DNA from: Anaerocolumna sedimenticola
Lineage (GTDB): Bacteria; Bacillota; Clostridia; Lachnospirales; Lachnospiraceae
Direction: 5' to 3'
Length of the DNA: 64,000 nt
Assembly: GCF_009931695.1 (NCBI RefSeq)
Contig: NZ_CP048000.1
Location: forward strand, 4,916,501-4,980,500
Positions within the stretch are counted from its first letter, which is position 1, and every line of letters starts with the position of its first letter. The notes under the pieces are model-generated. The model saw only the letters and a program-made list of their open reading frames with translations. It was not told the origin of the DNA and ran no database searches. Of this stretch, positions 55,399 through 63,835 are shown one piece after another. Position numbers and translations under genes: made by a program.

Positions 55399-56241
55399 AT
55401 GAATCAAATAATAAAAAAACAAATATTAAATCCCACGGTTACATTAATGGAGATTGATGCACCCATGATAGCCAAAAAAGCTGAACCGGGTCAGTTTATC
55501 ATTCTTCGTGTGGATGAAAACGGTGAGAGAATTCCATTAACGATTGCTGATTATAACCGTGAAAAAGGTACGGTGACCATTATTTTCCAAATCGTAGGCG
55601 CGTCAACAGAAGCCTTAAATCACTTAAATACGGGTGATTATATTCAGGATTTTGCAGGACCTTTAGGAAAAGCAACGGAAACAGAAGGTTTAAAGAAGGT
55701 TGCCGTAGTAGGCGGCGGTGTTGGTTGTGCTATCGCTTATCCGGTAGCGAAAAAACTTCATGAACAAGGCTGCGAAGTACATTCTATCGTAGGTTTCCGT
55801 AATAAAGATTTAGTTATCTTAGAAGAAGAATTTAAAAATGCCAGCAGTAAACTGGTATTAATGACAGATGACGGCAGTTACGGAGAAAAAGGGCTGGTAA
55901 CCGATGCACTTAAAGCATTAATTGAAGACGGTAACCAATATGATACCGTAATCACCATAGGACCACTTATCATGATGAAGTTTGTATGCAGCTTAACAAA
56001 AACATATGGAGTTAAAACCATTGCCAGTATGAACCCGATTATGATTGACGGAACCGGTATGTGCGGCGGCTGCCGCTTAAGTGTCGGTGGTAAAACCAAA
56101 TTTGCCTGCGTAGACGGACCGGATTTTGAAGGCTTTGAAATAGATTTTGATGAAGCTATTGCCCGCTCATCCATTTATAAACCATTTGAACTTAAAGCTC
56201 ATGAAACGTTATGTAATCTATATAAAATGGAGGTGAAATAA
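55399..56241 (+). CDS. nfnA: NADH-dependent ferredoxin:NADP+ oxidoreductase subunit NfnA
   Basis: The ~280-residue subunit has an N-terminal ferredoxin-reductase-type FAD domain (AEPGQFIILRVDENGERIPL), an NAD-binding domain (VAVVGGGVGCAIAYPVAKKL) and a C-terminal 2Fe-2S Cys cluster (MCGGCRLSVGGKTKFACVDG). The longer frame from 55375 would run into the leader RNA; I use the ATG at 55399. With NfnB it forms the electron-bifurcating complex that couples NADH and reduced ferredoxin oxidation to NADP+ reduction, located in the cytoplasm. It is first in nfnA-nfnB-rex-hydC-hydB and lies directly behind the structured leader and a possible Rex box. Confidence 0.9.
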   Translation: MNQIIKKQILNPTVTLMEIDAPMIAKKAEPGQFIILRVDENGERIPLTIADYNREKGTVTIIFQIVGASTEALNHLNTGDYIQDFAGPLGKATETEGLKKVAVVGGGVGCAIAYPVAKKLHEQGCEVHSIVGFRNKDLVILEEEFKNASSKLVLMTDDGSYGEKGLVTDALKALIEDGNQYDTVITIGPLIMMKFVCSLTKTYGVKTIASMNPIMIDGTGMCGGCRLSVGGKTKFACVDGPDFEGFEIDFDEAIARSSIYKPFELKAHETLCNLYKMEVK

Positions 56242-56242
56242 C

Positions 56243-57637
56243 ATGCCGAATATGTCTCTCATTAAAAATGAAATGCCTGCCCAGGCACCCGAGATAAGAA
56301 ATAAAAATTTCCTGGAAGTAACTTTAGGTTATACAAGAGAGCAGGCAATCGATGAAGCAAAGCGCTGCCTTAACTGTAAAAATAAACCTTGTATCGGCGG
56401 CTGTCCGGTACAGATTCATATTCCGGAATTTATTGAAGAGGTTGCAGAAGGTAATTTTGAAGCTGCTTATGAGATTATTACACGTTCCAGCTCCCTTCCC
56501 GCCGTATGCGGCCGTGTATGTCCTCAGGAATCCCAATGCGAACAGAAATGTGTCCGCGGTATTAAAGGGGAAGCTGTTGCTATCGGAAGACTGGAACGTT
56601 TCGTAGCGGATTATCATAATGGGGGCAGTATTGCTAAGGCAGTGAAACCTGCTTCTAACGGACATAAAGTAGCTGTTATCGGTTCCGGCCCCTCCGGACT
56701 TGCCTGTGCCGGAGACTTAGCGAAAAAAGGCTACGAAGTTACCGTATTTGAAGCATTACATCTTGCAGGTGGGGTTTTGGTATACGGTATTCCTGAATTC
56801 CGTCTTCCAAAAGCTATTGTGCAGAAAGAAATCAATACCTTAAAAGAACTTGGTGTTGAAATCGCTACTAATGTGATCGTAGGTAAAACCTTAACCATAG
56901 AAGAATTAAAAAATGAATACGGATTTGAAGCAGTCTTTATCGGTTCCGGTGCGGGACTTCCAAGATTTATGAATATACCGGGAGAAAACCTGAAAGGTGT
57001 TTATTCCGCCAATGAATTTTTAACCAGAGTTAATCTTATGAAAGCATACAATTCCGATAGCACCACACCAATACAAAAAGGAAAAAAAGTAACGGTAGTG
57101 GGAGGCGGAAATGTTGCCATGGATGCTGCCAGATGTGCAAAACGTCTGGGTGCAGATGTTACTATCGTTTACCGACGTACGGAAAAGGAACTTCCGGCAA
57201 GACTTGAGGAAATCGAACATGCCAAGGAGGAAGGAATTAACTTCCTGTTTTTAACCAATCCCCTTGAAATTAAAGGAGATGAAAATGGCTGGGTTTCCGG
57301 AATTCGCTGCCAGGAGATGGTCTTAAGTAAACCGGACGAATCCGGACGTGCAAAACCAATTCCTTTAGAAGACAGTGATTTTGATGTGGAAACAGAATGT
57401 GTCATTATGTCAATAGGTACCTCTCCAAACCCTCTCATCAAATCAACTACCAAAGGACTTGAAACCCAAAGATGGGGTGGAATTATTGCAGATGAAACTA
57501 CCGGATTAACTTCTCTTCCCGGAGTATATGCCGGAGGTGATGCCGTAACCGGTGCAGCTACGGTAATCCTAGCCATGGGTGCCGGAAAGGCTGCGGCAGC
57601 TGCTATGGATACGTACATTAAAAGCAAAGGGGAATAA
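56243..57637 (+). CDS. nfnB: NADH-dependent ferredoxin:NADP+ oxidoreductase subunit NfnB (GltD-like)
   Basis: The 464-residue subunit resembles glutamate synthase small chain. The N-terminal cluster region has CLNCKNKPCIGGCPVQIHIP and CGRVCPQESQCEQKC (two 4Fe-4S). Two Rossmann motifs follow: VIGSGPSGLACAGDLAKKGY for FAD and VVGGGNVAMDAARCAKRLGA for NADP(H). It ends with VYAGGDAVTGAATVILAMGA. GGAGGT precedes the ATG and it starts one base after nfnA. Pairing with NfnA rather than a GltB large chain, absent here, supports the Nfn function over glutamate synthase. Confidence 0.92.
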   Translation: MPNMSLIKNEMPAQAPEIRNKNFLEVTLGYTREQAIDEAKRCLNCKNKPCIGGCPVQIHIPEFIEEVAEGNFEAAYEIITRSSSLPAVCGRVCPQESQCEQKCVRGIKGEAVAIGRLERFVADYHNGGSIAKAVKPASNGHKVAVIGSGPSGLACAGDLAKKGYEVTVFEALHLAGGVLVYGIPEFRLPKAIVQKEINTLKELGVEIATNVIVGKTLTIEELKNEYGFEAVFIGSGAGLPRFMNIPGENLKGVYSANEFLTRVNLMKAYNSDSTTPIQKGKKVTVVGGGNVAMDAARCAKRLGADVTIVYRRTEKELPARLEEIEHAKEEGINFLFLTNPLEIKGDENGWVSGIRCQEMVLSKPDESGRAKPIPLEDSDFDVETECVIMSIGTSPNPLIKSTTKGLETQRWGGIIADETTGLTSLPGVYAGGDAVTGAATVILAMGAGKAAAAAMDTYIKSKGE

Positions 57638-57639
57638 TC

Positions 57640-58278
57640 ATGATTTATAAGTCCATTTCCACGCAAACATTACAGCGGCTTCCAATGTATCTGAATTACC
57701 TGAAATCTTTGCCTGATAATCAGATTTTAAATATTTCAGCTACAACGATCGCCGAGGCATTAAAGTTTAATGATGTGCAGGTAAGGAAGGATTTAGCAAT
57801 AATTAGTTCCGGCGGCCGGCCGAAAATTGGATATATTACGAAAAACCTGATCTTTGATATAGAAAAATTCTTAGGTTACGATGATGCAGACAGTGCTGTT
57901 ATAGCCGGTGCCGGAGATTTAGGCCGTACTCTTCTCTCCTATGACGGTTTTTCCAAATATGGCCTTGATATTATTGCCGCATTTGATGTGAGAGAGGATA
58001 TTATCGGTACTACTATTAATGGTAAGAAAGTACTCTCCTCTGATAAGCTGAAAGATTTATGCGGCCGTATGAAAGTCCGTATCGGAATAATAGCCGTACC
58101 GGCATCGGAAGCGCAGGAAATCTGTAATTCCATGGTAGAAAGCGGTATCCTTGCCATCTGGAACTTTGCGCCGGTTAATTTAAATGTACCGGACAGCGTT
58201 CTGGTTCAAAATGAAGATATGGCCTTTTCACTGGCTAAGTTATCCAAAAGTTTATCAAAGAAATTGTGTCTGAATTAG
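57640..58278 (+). CDS. rex: Redox-sensing transcriptional repressor Rex, second copy
   Basis: The 212-residue Rex has an N-terminal winged helix (ISTQTLQRLPMYLNYLKSLP, NDVQVRKDLAII) and a Rossmann domain (AVIAGAGDLGRTLLSYDGFS, DIIAAFDVREDIIGTTINGK). It lies 2 bp after nfnB and inside the hydrogenase operon, a common position in clostridia, where Rex controls hydrogenase, Nfn and butyrate or ethanol genes according to NADH/NAD+. It is clearly diverged from the Rex at 35430, so the two may have different operators. The long plus-strand run from nfnA through hydB suggests one regulated unit. Confidence 0.92.
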   Translation: MIYKSISTQTLQRLPMYLNYLKSLPDNQILNISATTIAEALKFNDVQVRKDLAIISSGGRPKIGYITKNLIFDIEKFLGYDDADSAVIAGAGDLGRTLLSYDGFSKYGLDIIAAFDVREDIIGTTINGKKVLSSDKLKDLCGRMKVRIGIIAVPASEAQEICNSMVESGILAIWNFAPVNLNVPDSVLVQNEDMAFSLAKLSKSLSKKLCLN

Positions 58279-58332
58279 TAAGCTCATCATGTAATTTAAT
58301 AAAAAAAGTTCATTTTCAGAATGGAGGATTAT

Positions 58333-58809
58333 ATGAACGAAACATTTGACTACAAGGTTATCGATGGAATCATCGATGAGCTTGGAAGTAAGCAAAGTGC
58401 TATTATCGCTATTTTGCAGAATATCCAGGAGTACTACCGTTACCTGCCGAAAGAAGTATTTCCTTATCTCTCGAAAAAACTTGGAATCAGCCAGGCTAAA
58501 ATATACAGTGTGGCGACCTTTTATGAGAACTTCTCTCTGCAGCCAAAAGGTAAATATGTCATCAAAGTTTGTGACGGAACTGCCTGTCATGTAAGAAAAT
58601 CAATTCCGATTTTGGATAGACTTCGTAAAGAACTAGGTCTTTCGGAAATAAAAGCCACTACGGATGATTTATTATTTACGGTTGAAACAGTATCCTGTCT
58701 TGGTGCCTGCGGACTTGCTCCGGTACTTACCGTAAATGACAAAGTATACCCTGCCATGACACCGGATAAAGCTACGGAACTTCTGAATGAATTAAAGGAG
58801 GAACAGTAA
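58333..58809 (+). CDS. hydC: Bifurcating [FeFe] hydrogenase subunit HydC (NuoE-like)
   Basis: The ~158-residue thioredoxin-like 2Fe-2S protein of the NuoE/HoxE family has the helical N-terminus (AIIAILQNIQEYYRYLPKEV, LGISQAKIYSVATFYENFSL) and four cluster cysteines in CDGTACHVRKS and SCLGACGLAP. The ORF begins at 58321, but GGAGG lies inside those first codons and gives the ATG at 58333. It overlaps hydB by 1 bp (TAATG). It is the small electron-transfer subunit of the HydABC complex, which splits electrons between ferredoxin, NAD(H) and H2. Confidence 0.93.
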   Translation: MNETFDYKVIDGIIDELGSKQSAIIAILQNIQEYYRYLPKEVFPYLSKKLGISQAKIYSVATFYENFSLQPKGKYVIKVCDGTACHVRKSIPILDRLRKELGLSEIKATTDDLLFTVETVSCLGACGLAPVLTVNDKVYPAMTPDKATELLNELKEEQ

Positions 58810-60683
58810 TGCTTAACAATAGAGAAGATCTAGTAAAACTTCGCAGTACCTATGAAACAAGCCTTACTGCGGAAGAGAAAAAAATACTGGTTTGCGCCGG
58901 TACCGGATGTATCTCCAGCGGTTCCATGGAAATATATGACCGTTTGACTGAAATTTTAAAAGAACAGAACATCCCTTGCGACCTAGAGCTTCAGGAAGAG
59001 CCTCATGGGAATGCCATCGGAATGAAGAAAAGCGGATGCCACGGTTTCTGCGAAATGGGCCCTCTGGTAAGAATTGAGCCACAGGGTTACCTCTATACGA
59101 AAGTTAAACTTTCCGACTGTGAGGAAATCGTTGAGAAAACCATTAAAGAAGGAAAACACATCGAACGTCTGGCTTACCAGAAAGGCGGTACAATCCATAA
59201 AAAACAGGATGAGATTCCATTTTATAAAAAACAGACCCGTCTGGTATTGGAACACTGCGGACATATTGATGCTACTTCCATTTTTGAATACCTTGGAATC
59301 GGTGGTTATACTGCATTTGAAAAAGCTCTGTTTGATATGAGTGCGGATGACATTATTAATGAAATTTCAGAATCCAACTTAAGAGGCCGCGGGGGCGGCG
59401 GTTTCCCTACCGGAAGAAAATGGGCTCAGGTAAAACGTCAGAATACGGAACAGAAATATATCGTATGTAATGGTGATGAGGGAGATCCCGGTGCATTTAT
59501 GGACCGAAGCATTATGGAGGGTGACCCTCACAGAATGCTGGAGGGAATGATGATTGCCGGCCTTGCCTGCGGTGCAAGTGAAGGTTACATCTATGTACGT
59601 GCGGAATATCCTATGGCAGTAAGCCGCTTAAAAACTGCTATTACACAGGCAAATGAACTTGGGTTGTTAGGGGATCATATCCTGGGTACGGATTTTAGCT
59701 TCCATCTACATATTAACCGGGGTGCCGGTGCTTTTGTATGCGGAGAGGGAAGTGCCTTAACTGCTTCTATCGAAGGTAACAGAGGTATGCCGAGAGTAAA
59801 ACCTCCAAGAACCGTAGAACACGGGCTATTTGATAAACCTACCGTATTAAATAACGTAGAAACATTTGCAAATGTTCCTCTTATCATTTGCAACGGTTCC
59901 GACTGGTATAAAGGAATCGGTCCGGAGAAAAGTGCCGGAACTAAAGCATTTGCTTTAACCGGAAATATTGAAAACACTGGTCTCATTGAGGTGCCTATGG
60001 GCACTACCTTACGTGAAGTTATCTTTGACGTTGGCGGCGGTATGAGGGACGGCGGTGAATTTAAAGCCGTACAAATCGGCGGACCATCCGGTGGGTGTTT
60101 AACCAAAGAACACCTTGATCTGCCTCTGGACTTTGATTCTCTGAAAAAAGCGGGTGCTATGATTGGTTCCGGCGGTTTGGTAGTTATGGACAGTAATACC
60201 TGTATGGTGGAAGTTGCCCGTTTCTTTATGAATTTTACCCAGAACGAATCCTGCGGTAAATGTGTTCCCTGCCGCGAGGGTACGAAGCGGATGCTTGCTA
60301 TTTTGGAACGTATCGTAGAGGGTAATGGCCAGGATGGTGATATCGAACTTCTTCTTGAACTGGCAGATACCATTTCCTCCACTGCACTTTGTGGTCTTGG
60401 TAAAACTGCTGCTTTCCCGGTAGTAAGTACCATTAAGAGTTTCCGTGAAGAATATGAAGCTCATATCTATGAAAAACGCTGTCCGGCCGGAAGCTGCCAG
60501 AAATTGAAAAAGATTCAGATTGACCCGGATTTATGTAAAGGTTGTTCCAAATGTTCCAAATCCTGCCCTGTTAATGCTATTTCCGGTAAAATCAAAGAAC
60601 CGTTTAAAATTGATGAAACAAAATGTATTAAATGCCAGGCTTGTATTTCAACCTGTCCATTCCACGCTATTAAGGAAGATTAA
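58809..60683 (+). CDS. hydB: Bifurcating [FeFe] hydrogenase subunit HydB (NuoF-like)
   Basis: The 624-residue flavoprotein has an N-terminal 2Fe-2S thioredoxin-like domain (VCAGTGCISSGSMEIYDRL, KSGCHGFCEMGPLVRI), the NuoF FMN/NADH domain (LRGRGGGGFPTGRKWAQVKR, VCNGDEGDPGAFMDRSIMEG, AGAFVCGEGSALTASIEGNR), a SLBB domain, the 4Fe-4S motif ESCGKCVPCREGTKRM, and a C-terminal pair of 4Fe-4S motifs (CKGCSKCSKSCP, CIKCQACISTCP). The length and domain order match HydB. It carries NAD binding and FMN for electron bifurcation. Downstream are a palindromic repeat and the second leader, then hydA. Confidence 0.95.
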   Translation: MLNNREDLVKLRSTYETSLTAEEKKILVCAGTGCISSGSMEIYDRLTEILKEQNIPCDLELQEEPHGNAIGMKKSGCHGFCEMGPLVRIEPQGYLYTKVKLSDCEEIVEKTIKEGKHIERLAYQKGGTIHKKQDEIPFYKKQTRLVLEHCGHIDATSIFEYLGIGGYTAFEKALFDMSADDIINEISESNLRGRGGGGFPTGRKWAQVKRQNTEQKYIVCNGDEGDPGAFMDRSIMEGDPHRMLEGMMIAGLACGASEGYIYVRAEYPMAVSRLKTAITQANELGLLGDHILGTDFSFHLHINRGAGAFVCGEGSALTASIEGNRGMPRVKPPRTVEHGLFDKPTVLNNVETFANVPLIICNGSDWYKGIGPEKSAGTKAFALTGNIENTGLIEVPMGTTLREVIFDVGGGMRDGGEFKAVQIGGPSGGCLTKEHLDLPLDFDSLKKAGAMIGSGGLVVMDSNTCMVEVARFFMNFTQNESCGKCVPCREGTKRMLAILERIVEGNGQDGDIELLLELADTISSTALCGLGKTAAFPVVSTIKSFREEYEAHIYEKRCPAGSCQKLKKIQIDPDLCKGCSKCSKSCPVNAISGKIKEPFKIDETKCIKCQACISTCPFHAIKED

Positions 60684-60692
60684 AAAAAGAAT

Positions 60693-60846
60693 ATAGGTAA
60701 TTGCGAAACTATGTAGTTTTTCGAATATACCATACAATTGATACGAAGTTTATAGCTTCAGTTGCCCTCCGGGGACAAATTCGGCTCTAAAATTGTATTA
60801 ATGGCATGGTATATAAGATTCAATATTGGAGCTTCGCAATTACCTA
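60693..60846. repeat. Palindromic ~153-bp repeat, copy C
   Basis: The element has well-kept ends (ATAGGTAATTGCGAAACT; right end CTTCGCAATTACCTA) and the internal palindromes seen in copies A and B, with a TTGCC/GG(G)CAA-like centre. It inserts 10 bp after the hydB stop and ends 25 bp before the hydA leader, so it separates hydB from hydA in an otherwise continuous gene run. Confidence 0.8.
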
Positions 60847-60870
60847 AGAGAAAAATAGTATGAGAGGTAA

Positions 60871-61024
60871 GAGTGAAAGAAAATATAGATAAAGAAAGGT
60901 TGCCACAAGGTGATTCTTTCACTCCTTTTTATCTATGACAATAGAGTGTTTACTTTGTCTGCATTCTATCGTATGTGGCAGTAACATATCTGCTTGCAGT
61001 TGTGTTATGCAATAGGTGTAAAAT
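60871..61024 (+). promoter_or_regulatory. Pseudoknotted redox-leader RNA upstream of hydA (copy 3)
   Basis: Helix A: GAGTGAAAGAA (60871-60881) pairs with TTCTTTCACTC (60914-60924), 11 bp perfect. At its second pair this copy has A-T where copy 2 has T-A, a compensatory change. Loop TGCCACA (60901-60907) pairs with TGTGGCA (60974-60980). Helix D (60938-60948/60962-60972) and helix E (AACATATCTGC / GCAGTTGTGTT, 60983-61006) match copy 2 in position. AGGTG then precedes the ATG by 6 nt. An extra pairing, ATAGAT (60885-60890) with ATCTAT (60931-60936), may compete with helix A. Confidence 0.72.
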
Positions 61025-62728
61025 ATGAATACGAATAATTATATGATAATAGACGGAATGCCGGTTGAAATAAACGGAGAGAAAAATCTTCTGGAAGTCA
61101 TTCGCAAAGCCGGTATAAAACTGCCTACTTTCTGCTACCACTCTGAATTATCCATATACGGTGCCTGCCGTATGTGTATGGTTGAAAACGAGTGGGGAGG
61201 ACTGGACGCCGCCTGTTCCACACCTCCCAAACCGGGTATGCAGATTAAAACCAATACCCAGCGTCTTAGAAAATACCGCAAAATGATCCTGGAATTACTT
61301 TTGGCAAACCACTGCAGAGATTGTACTACCTGCAACAATAATGGAAAATGTAAGTTACAGGATCTGGCTATTACCTTTAATATCGAGGGCGTACGCTTTC
61401 CTAATACGGCTGCGGAACCTAAGATTGACGATTCTTCCAATTGTATTACAAGAGATCAGAACAAATGTATTCTCTGCGGTGACTGCGTACGTATGTGCAA
61501 TGAAATCCAGAATGTCGGTGCAATAGACTTTGCTCACCGTGGTTCCAAAATGACCATAAGTACTGCATTTGACCAGCCAATTGCTTCTTCCCCCTGTGTA
61601 GGATGCGGTCAATGTGCGGCAGCATGTCCTACCGGTGCCATCGTTGTTAAAAATGATAAAAACAAAGTATGGGAAGCCCTGGATGATAAAAATGCGAAAG
61701 TTACGGTTCAGATTGCTCCTGCCGTGCGTGTAGCTATCGGCAAAGAATTAGGTCATTCCAATGGAGAAAATACCATAGGTAAAATCGTTGCTGCCTTAAG
61801 ACGTATGGGCTTTGACGAAATCTATGATACTTCCACCGGTGCCGATTTAACCGTTTTGGAAGAGTCCAATGAGTTTTTAAAACGGTTGGAAGCAGGTGAT
61901 AACAAGATGCCGCTCTTTACTTCCTGCTGCCCTGCCTGGGTAAATTTCTGTGAAAAAAATTATCCGGAATTGCTTCCTAACGTTTCTACCTGCCGTTCTC
62001 CGATGCAGATGTTTGCTTCCGTAATTAAAGAACAGAACAAAACTTCCAGCAGAAAACCTGTCCATGTAGCTGTAATGCCATGTACCGCTAAGAAACAGGA
62101 AGCAGCCAGGGAGGAATTCAAAGTAAACGGAGATCCGAATGTTGACTATGTTATTACTACCCAGGAATTGATTCAGATGATAAAAGAATCCGGTATCGTA
62201 TTTGCAGATTTAGAACCGGAGGCAGTGGATATGCCATTTGGAACTATGACCGGAGCGGGTGTGATATTCGGTGTAACCGGCGGGGTTACGGAAGCCGTAT
62301 TAAGACGTCTTTCTTCCGATAAATCTTCTACTTCTTTAATGTCAATTGCTTACCAGGGTGTTCGCGGTATGGAAGGTGTTAAAGAAACCAAAATTATGTT
62401 TGGTGACAGAGAACTTCGTATTGCCATCGTCAGCGGTCTTAAAAATGCAGGTGATTTAATTGAAAGCATTAAAGCCGGTGAGCATTATGACTTTGTAGAA
62501 GTAATGGCTTGTCCGGGCGGCTGTGTCAGCGGAGCAGGTCAGCCTTTCACTTCCCAGGAAGAAAAAGAAAAACGCGGAAAAGGACTTTATTCTGCTGATA
62601 AATTATCAAATATTAAACGTTCTGAAGAAAACCCTCTGATGATGTCCTTATATAATGGTCTGTTAAAAGGCCGTGTGCATGAGCTTCTGCATGTTCATTA
62701 TGCAGACAGCGTTAAGGAGGATAAATAA
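61025..62728 (+). CDS. hydA: [FeFe] hydrogenase catalytic subunit HydA
   Basis: The 567-residue protein has an N-terminal plant-type 2Fe-2S domain (CYHSELSIYGACRMCMVE), a His-Cys3 4Fe-4S motif (HCRDCTTCNNNGKC), two 4Fe-4S motifs (CILCGDCVRMCNEI, CVGCGQCAAACPTGAI) and the H-cluster domain with all three signatures: TSCCPAW (FTSCCPAWVNFC), MPCTAKKQEA and EVMACPGGCVSGAGQP. This makes it an M3-type HydA of a multimeric, NAD-linked enzyme with HydB and HydC. It is cytoplasmic and oxidises or makes H2 with electron bifurcation. Its own leader RNA suggests control separate from hydCB. Confidence 0.96.
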   Translation: MNTNNYMIIDGMPVEINGEKNLLEVIRKAGIKLPTFCYHSELSIYGACRMCMVENEWGGLDAACSTPPKPGMQIKTNTQRLRKYRKMILELLLANHCRDCTTCNNNGKCKLQDLAITFNIEGVRFPNTAAEPKIDDSSNCITRDQNKCILCGDCVRMCNEIQNVGAIDFAHRGSKMTISTAFDQPIASSPCVGCGQCAAACPTGAIVVKNDKNKVWEALDDKNAKVTVQIAPAVRVAIGKELGHSNGENTIGKIVAALRRMGFDEIYDTSTGADLTVLEESNEFLKRLEAGDNKMPLFTSCCPAWVNFCEKNYPELLPNVSTCRSPMQMFASVIKEQNKTSSRKPVHVAVMPCTAKKQEAAREEFKVNGDPNVDYVITTQELIQMIKESGIVFADLEPEAVDMPFGTMTGAGVIFGVTGGVTEAVLRRLSSDKSSTSLMSIAYQGVRGMEGVKETKIMFGDRELRIAIVSGLKNAGDLIESIKAGEHYDFVEVMACPGGCVSGAGQPFTSQEEKEKRGKGLYSADKLSNIKRSEENPLMMSLYNGLLKGRVHELLHVHYADSVKEDK

Positions 62729-62729
62729 A

Positions 62730-62999
62730 ATGCTTGAACTTAGTGTCTGCATAGGAAGCTCCTGCCACTTAAAGGGTTCCTATAATATAATACAGCTCTT
62801 TCAGCAAATGATTGAAGAAAATGCCTTACATGATAAAATCGATTTTAAAGCTAATTTCTGTATGAAAGAATGCCAGGGCACCGGTGTTGCAGTCTCCTTA
62901 AACGGAACTGCCCACCATGTACAACCGGAAAATGCCCGTGAATTTTTTAAAAATACAATTATGCCTAATTTAAAAATGCCTAAATCAAAGAACGAATGA
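62730..62999 (+). CDS. Thioredoxin-like 2Fe-2S ferredoxin-domain protein
   Basis: The 89-residue protein has the NuoE-like C-terminal cluster fold: SVCIGSSCHLKGS and NFCMKECQGTGVAV supply the expected cysteines (CxxxxC and CxxxC). It starts at an ATG at 62730 with GGAGG eleven nt upstream, one base after the hydA stop, so it is cotranscribed. Small proteins of this kind follow hydA in many clostridia and presumably shuttle electrons to or from the complex. No other domain is present. The longer overlapping frame from 62673 is inside hydA. Confidence 0.88.
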   Translation: MLELSVCIGSSCHLKGSYNIIQLFQQMIEENALHDKIDFKANFCMKECQGTGVAVSLNGTAHHVQPENAREFFKNTIMPNLKMPKSKNE

Positions 63000-63195
63000 A
63001 TTTAAAGGATTACCTGATTATAGGAATAAACAAATTTAAATACGCCTATATTTAAATTTTAAGTCTATGCCTTATAGAATACTATAATAGATAGGAAAAT
63101 CACTTTAAAGAAGTAAGAAACATAGTAAATCTATGTTGCAACGTTCAAAATAATGTTCGCTAAAACAATTTTTTAACCTCTGTTAATATATATAG

Positions 63196-63253
63196 AAAAG
63201 CCGCACTCCAGGTAAGAAACGAAAATTATTTCTTATGGGAGATGCGGCTTTTT
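63196..63253. terminator. Terminator of hydrogenase operon and VOC gene
   Basis: AAAAGCCGCA pairs with TGCGGCTTTTT with additional inner pairing (AGAAA/TTTCT). T-runs on both strands suit the convergent genes. The preceding 63000-63195 is AT-rich, with a TATAAT at 63083 and an ACATAG/CTATGT hairpin near 63120 but no gene. Confidence 0.85.
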
Positions 63254-63326
63254 GCTATTATCTTTCCTCTTAAATAAACTATCCTTGACAGTAATGCTTT
63301 CTATGCTGGCCGTTTTAATTTCACTT

Positions 63327-63788
63327 TCAATTATTTAATTCTCTAACTTTCCAGCTCTGCAGTTCTATAATATTTCCCTCCGGATCCTTTGCATATACAA
63401 AAACGGCCTGTTTATCCGGATAATCCGCAGTAACTACGCCTCCAACCTGCCCTCCGCCGGCTTTTAAAATTTCTTTTAGAGTAACTTCAACATCATCCAC
63501 TTCAAATGCCAGATGAGCTATTCCATAAGTATTAATAAGGGCTTCTTCTCTGTCATACATACTGTCATAGGAAAATATCTCTAATGTAGGATGATCTTCC
63601 CCGTATCCAGGCAGGCAAAGATGTTCACCTACAATGTGTGCTTCCTGGATTCCTGTTAGCTCATCCAACCATTTCCCTTTTAAATCTCTGCTTTCACCTA
63701 TGCTTTTACAATGCAGTACCTCTTTATAAAATTGAATCAGCTTAGTATAATCTCTCGCTATAATATTAGTATGTACATATCGAAACAT
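63327..63788 (-). CDS. VOC-superfamily (glyoxalase/dioxygenase-fold) protein
   Basis: The 153-residue protein has two beta-alpha-beta-beta-beta repeats: FRYVHTNIIARDYTKLIQFY with the first metal-ligand His, HPTLEIFSYDSM and IAHLAFEVDDVEVTLKEILK (His), then VFVYAKDPEGNIIELQSW (Glu). The ligand set His/His/Glu fits a metal-binding VOC enzyme such as a lactoylglutathione lyase-like or dioxygenase-like member; length fits. GGAGGT precedes the ATG. The exact substrate is unknown. Confidence 0.87.
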   Translation of the reverse strand: MFRYVHTNIIARDYTKLIQFYKEVLHCKSIGESRDLKGKWLDELTGIQEAHIVGEHLCLPGYGEDHPTLEIFSYDSMYDREEALINTYGIAHLAFEVDDVEVTLKEILKAGGGQVGGVVTADYPDKQAVFVYAKDPEGNIIELQSWKVRELNN

Positions 63789-63835
63789 CTGTTTTACCTC
63801 CTTAGAAAAATAATTAACAATATAACGATTAAGGT

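Noticed and set aside
56243-57637. Glutamate synthase small subunit GltD
   Set aside because: It is next to an NfnA-like subunit and no large GltB subunit is present; the hydrogenase context favours NfnB.
59675-60433. 252-residue antisense frame over hydB
   Set aside because: Shadow of hydB, which has complete cofactor motifs on the other strand.
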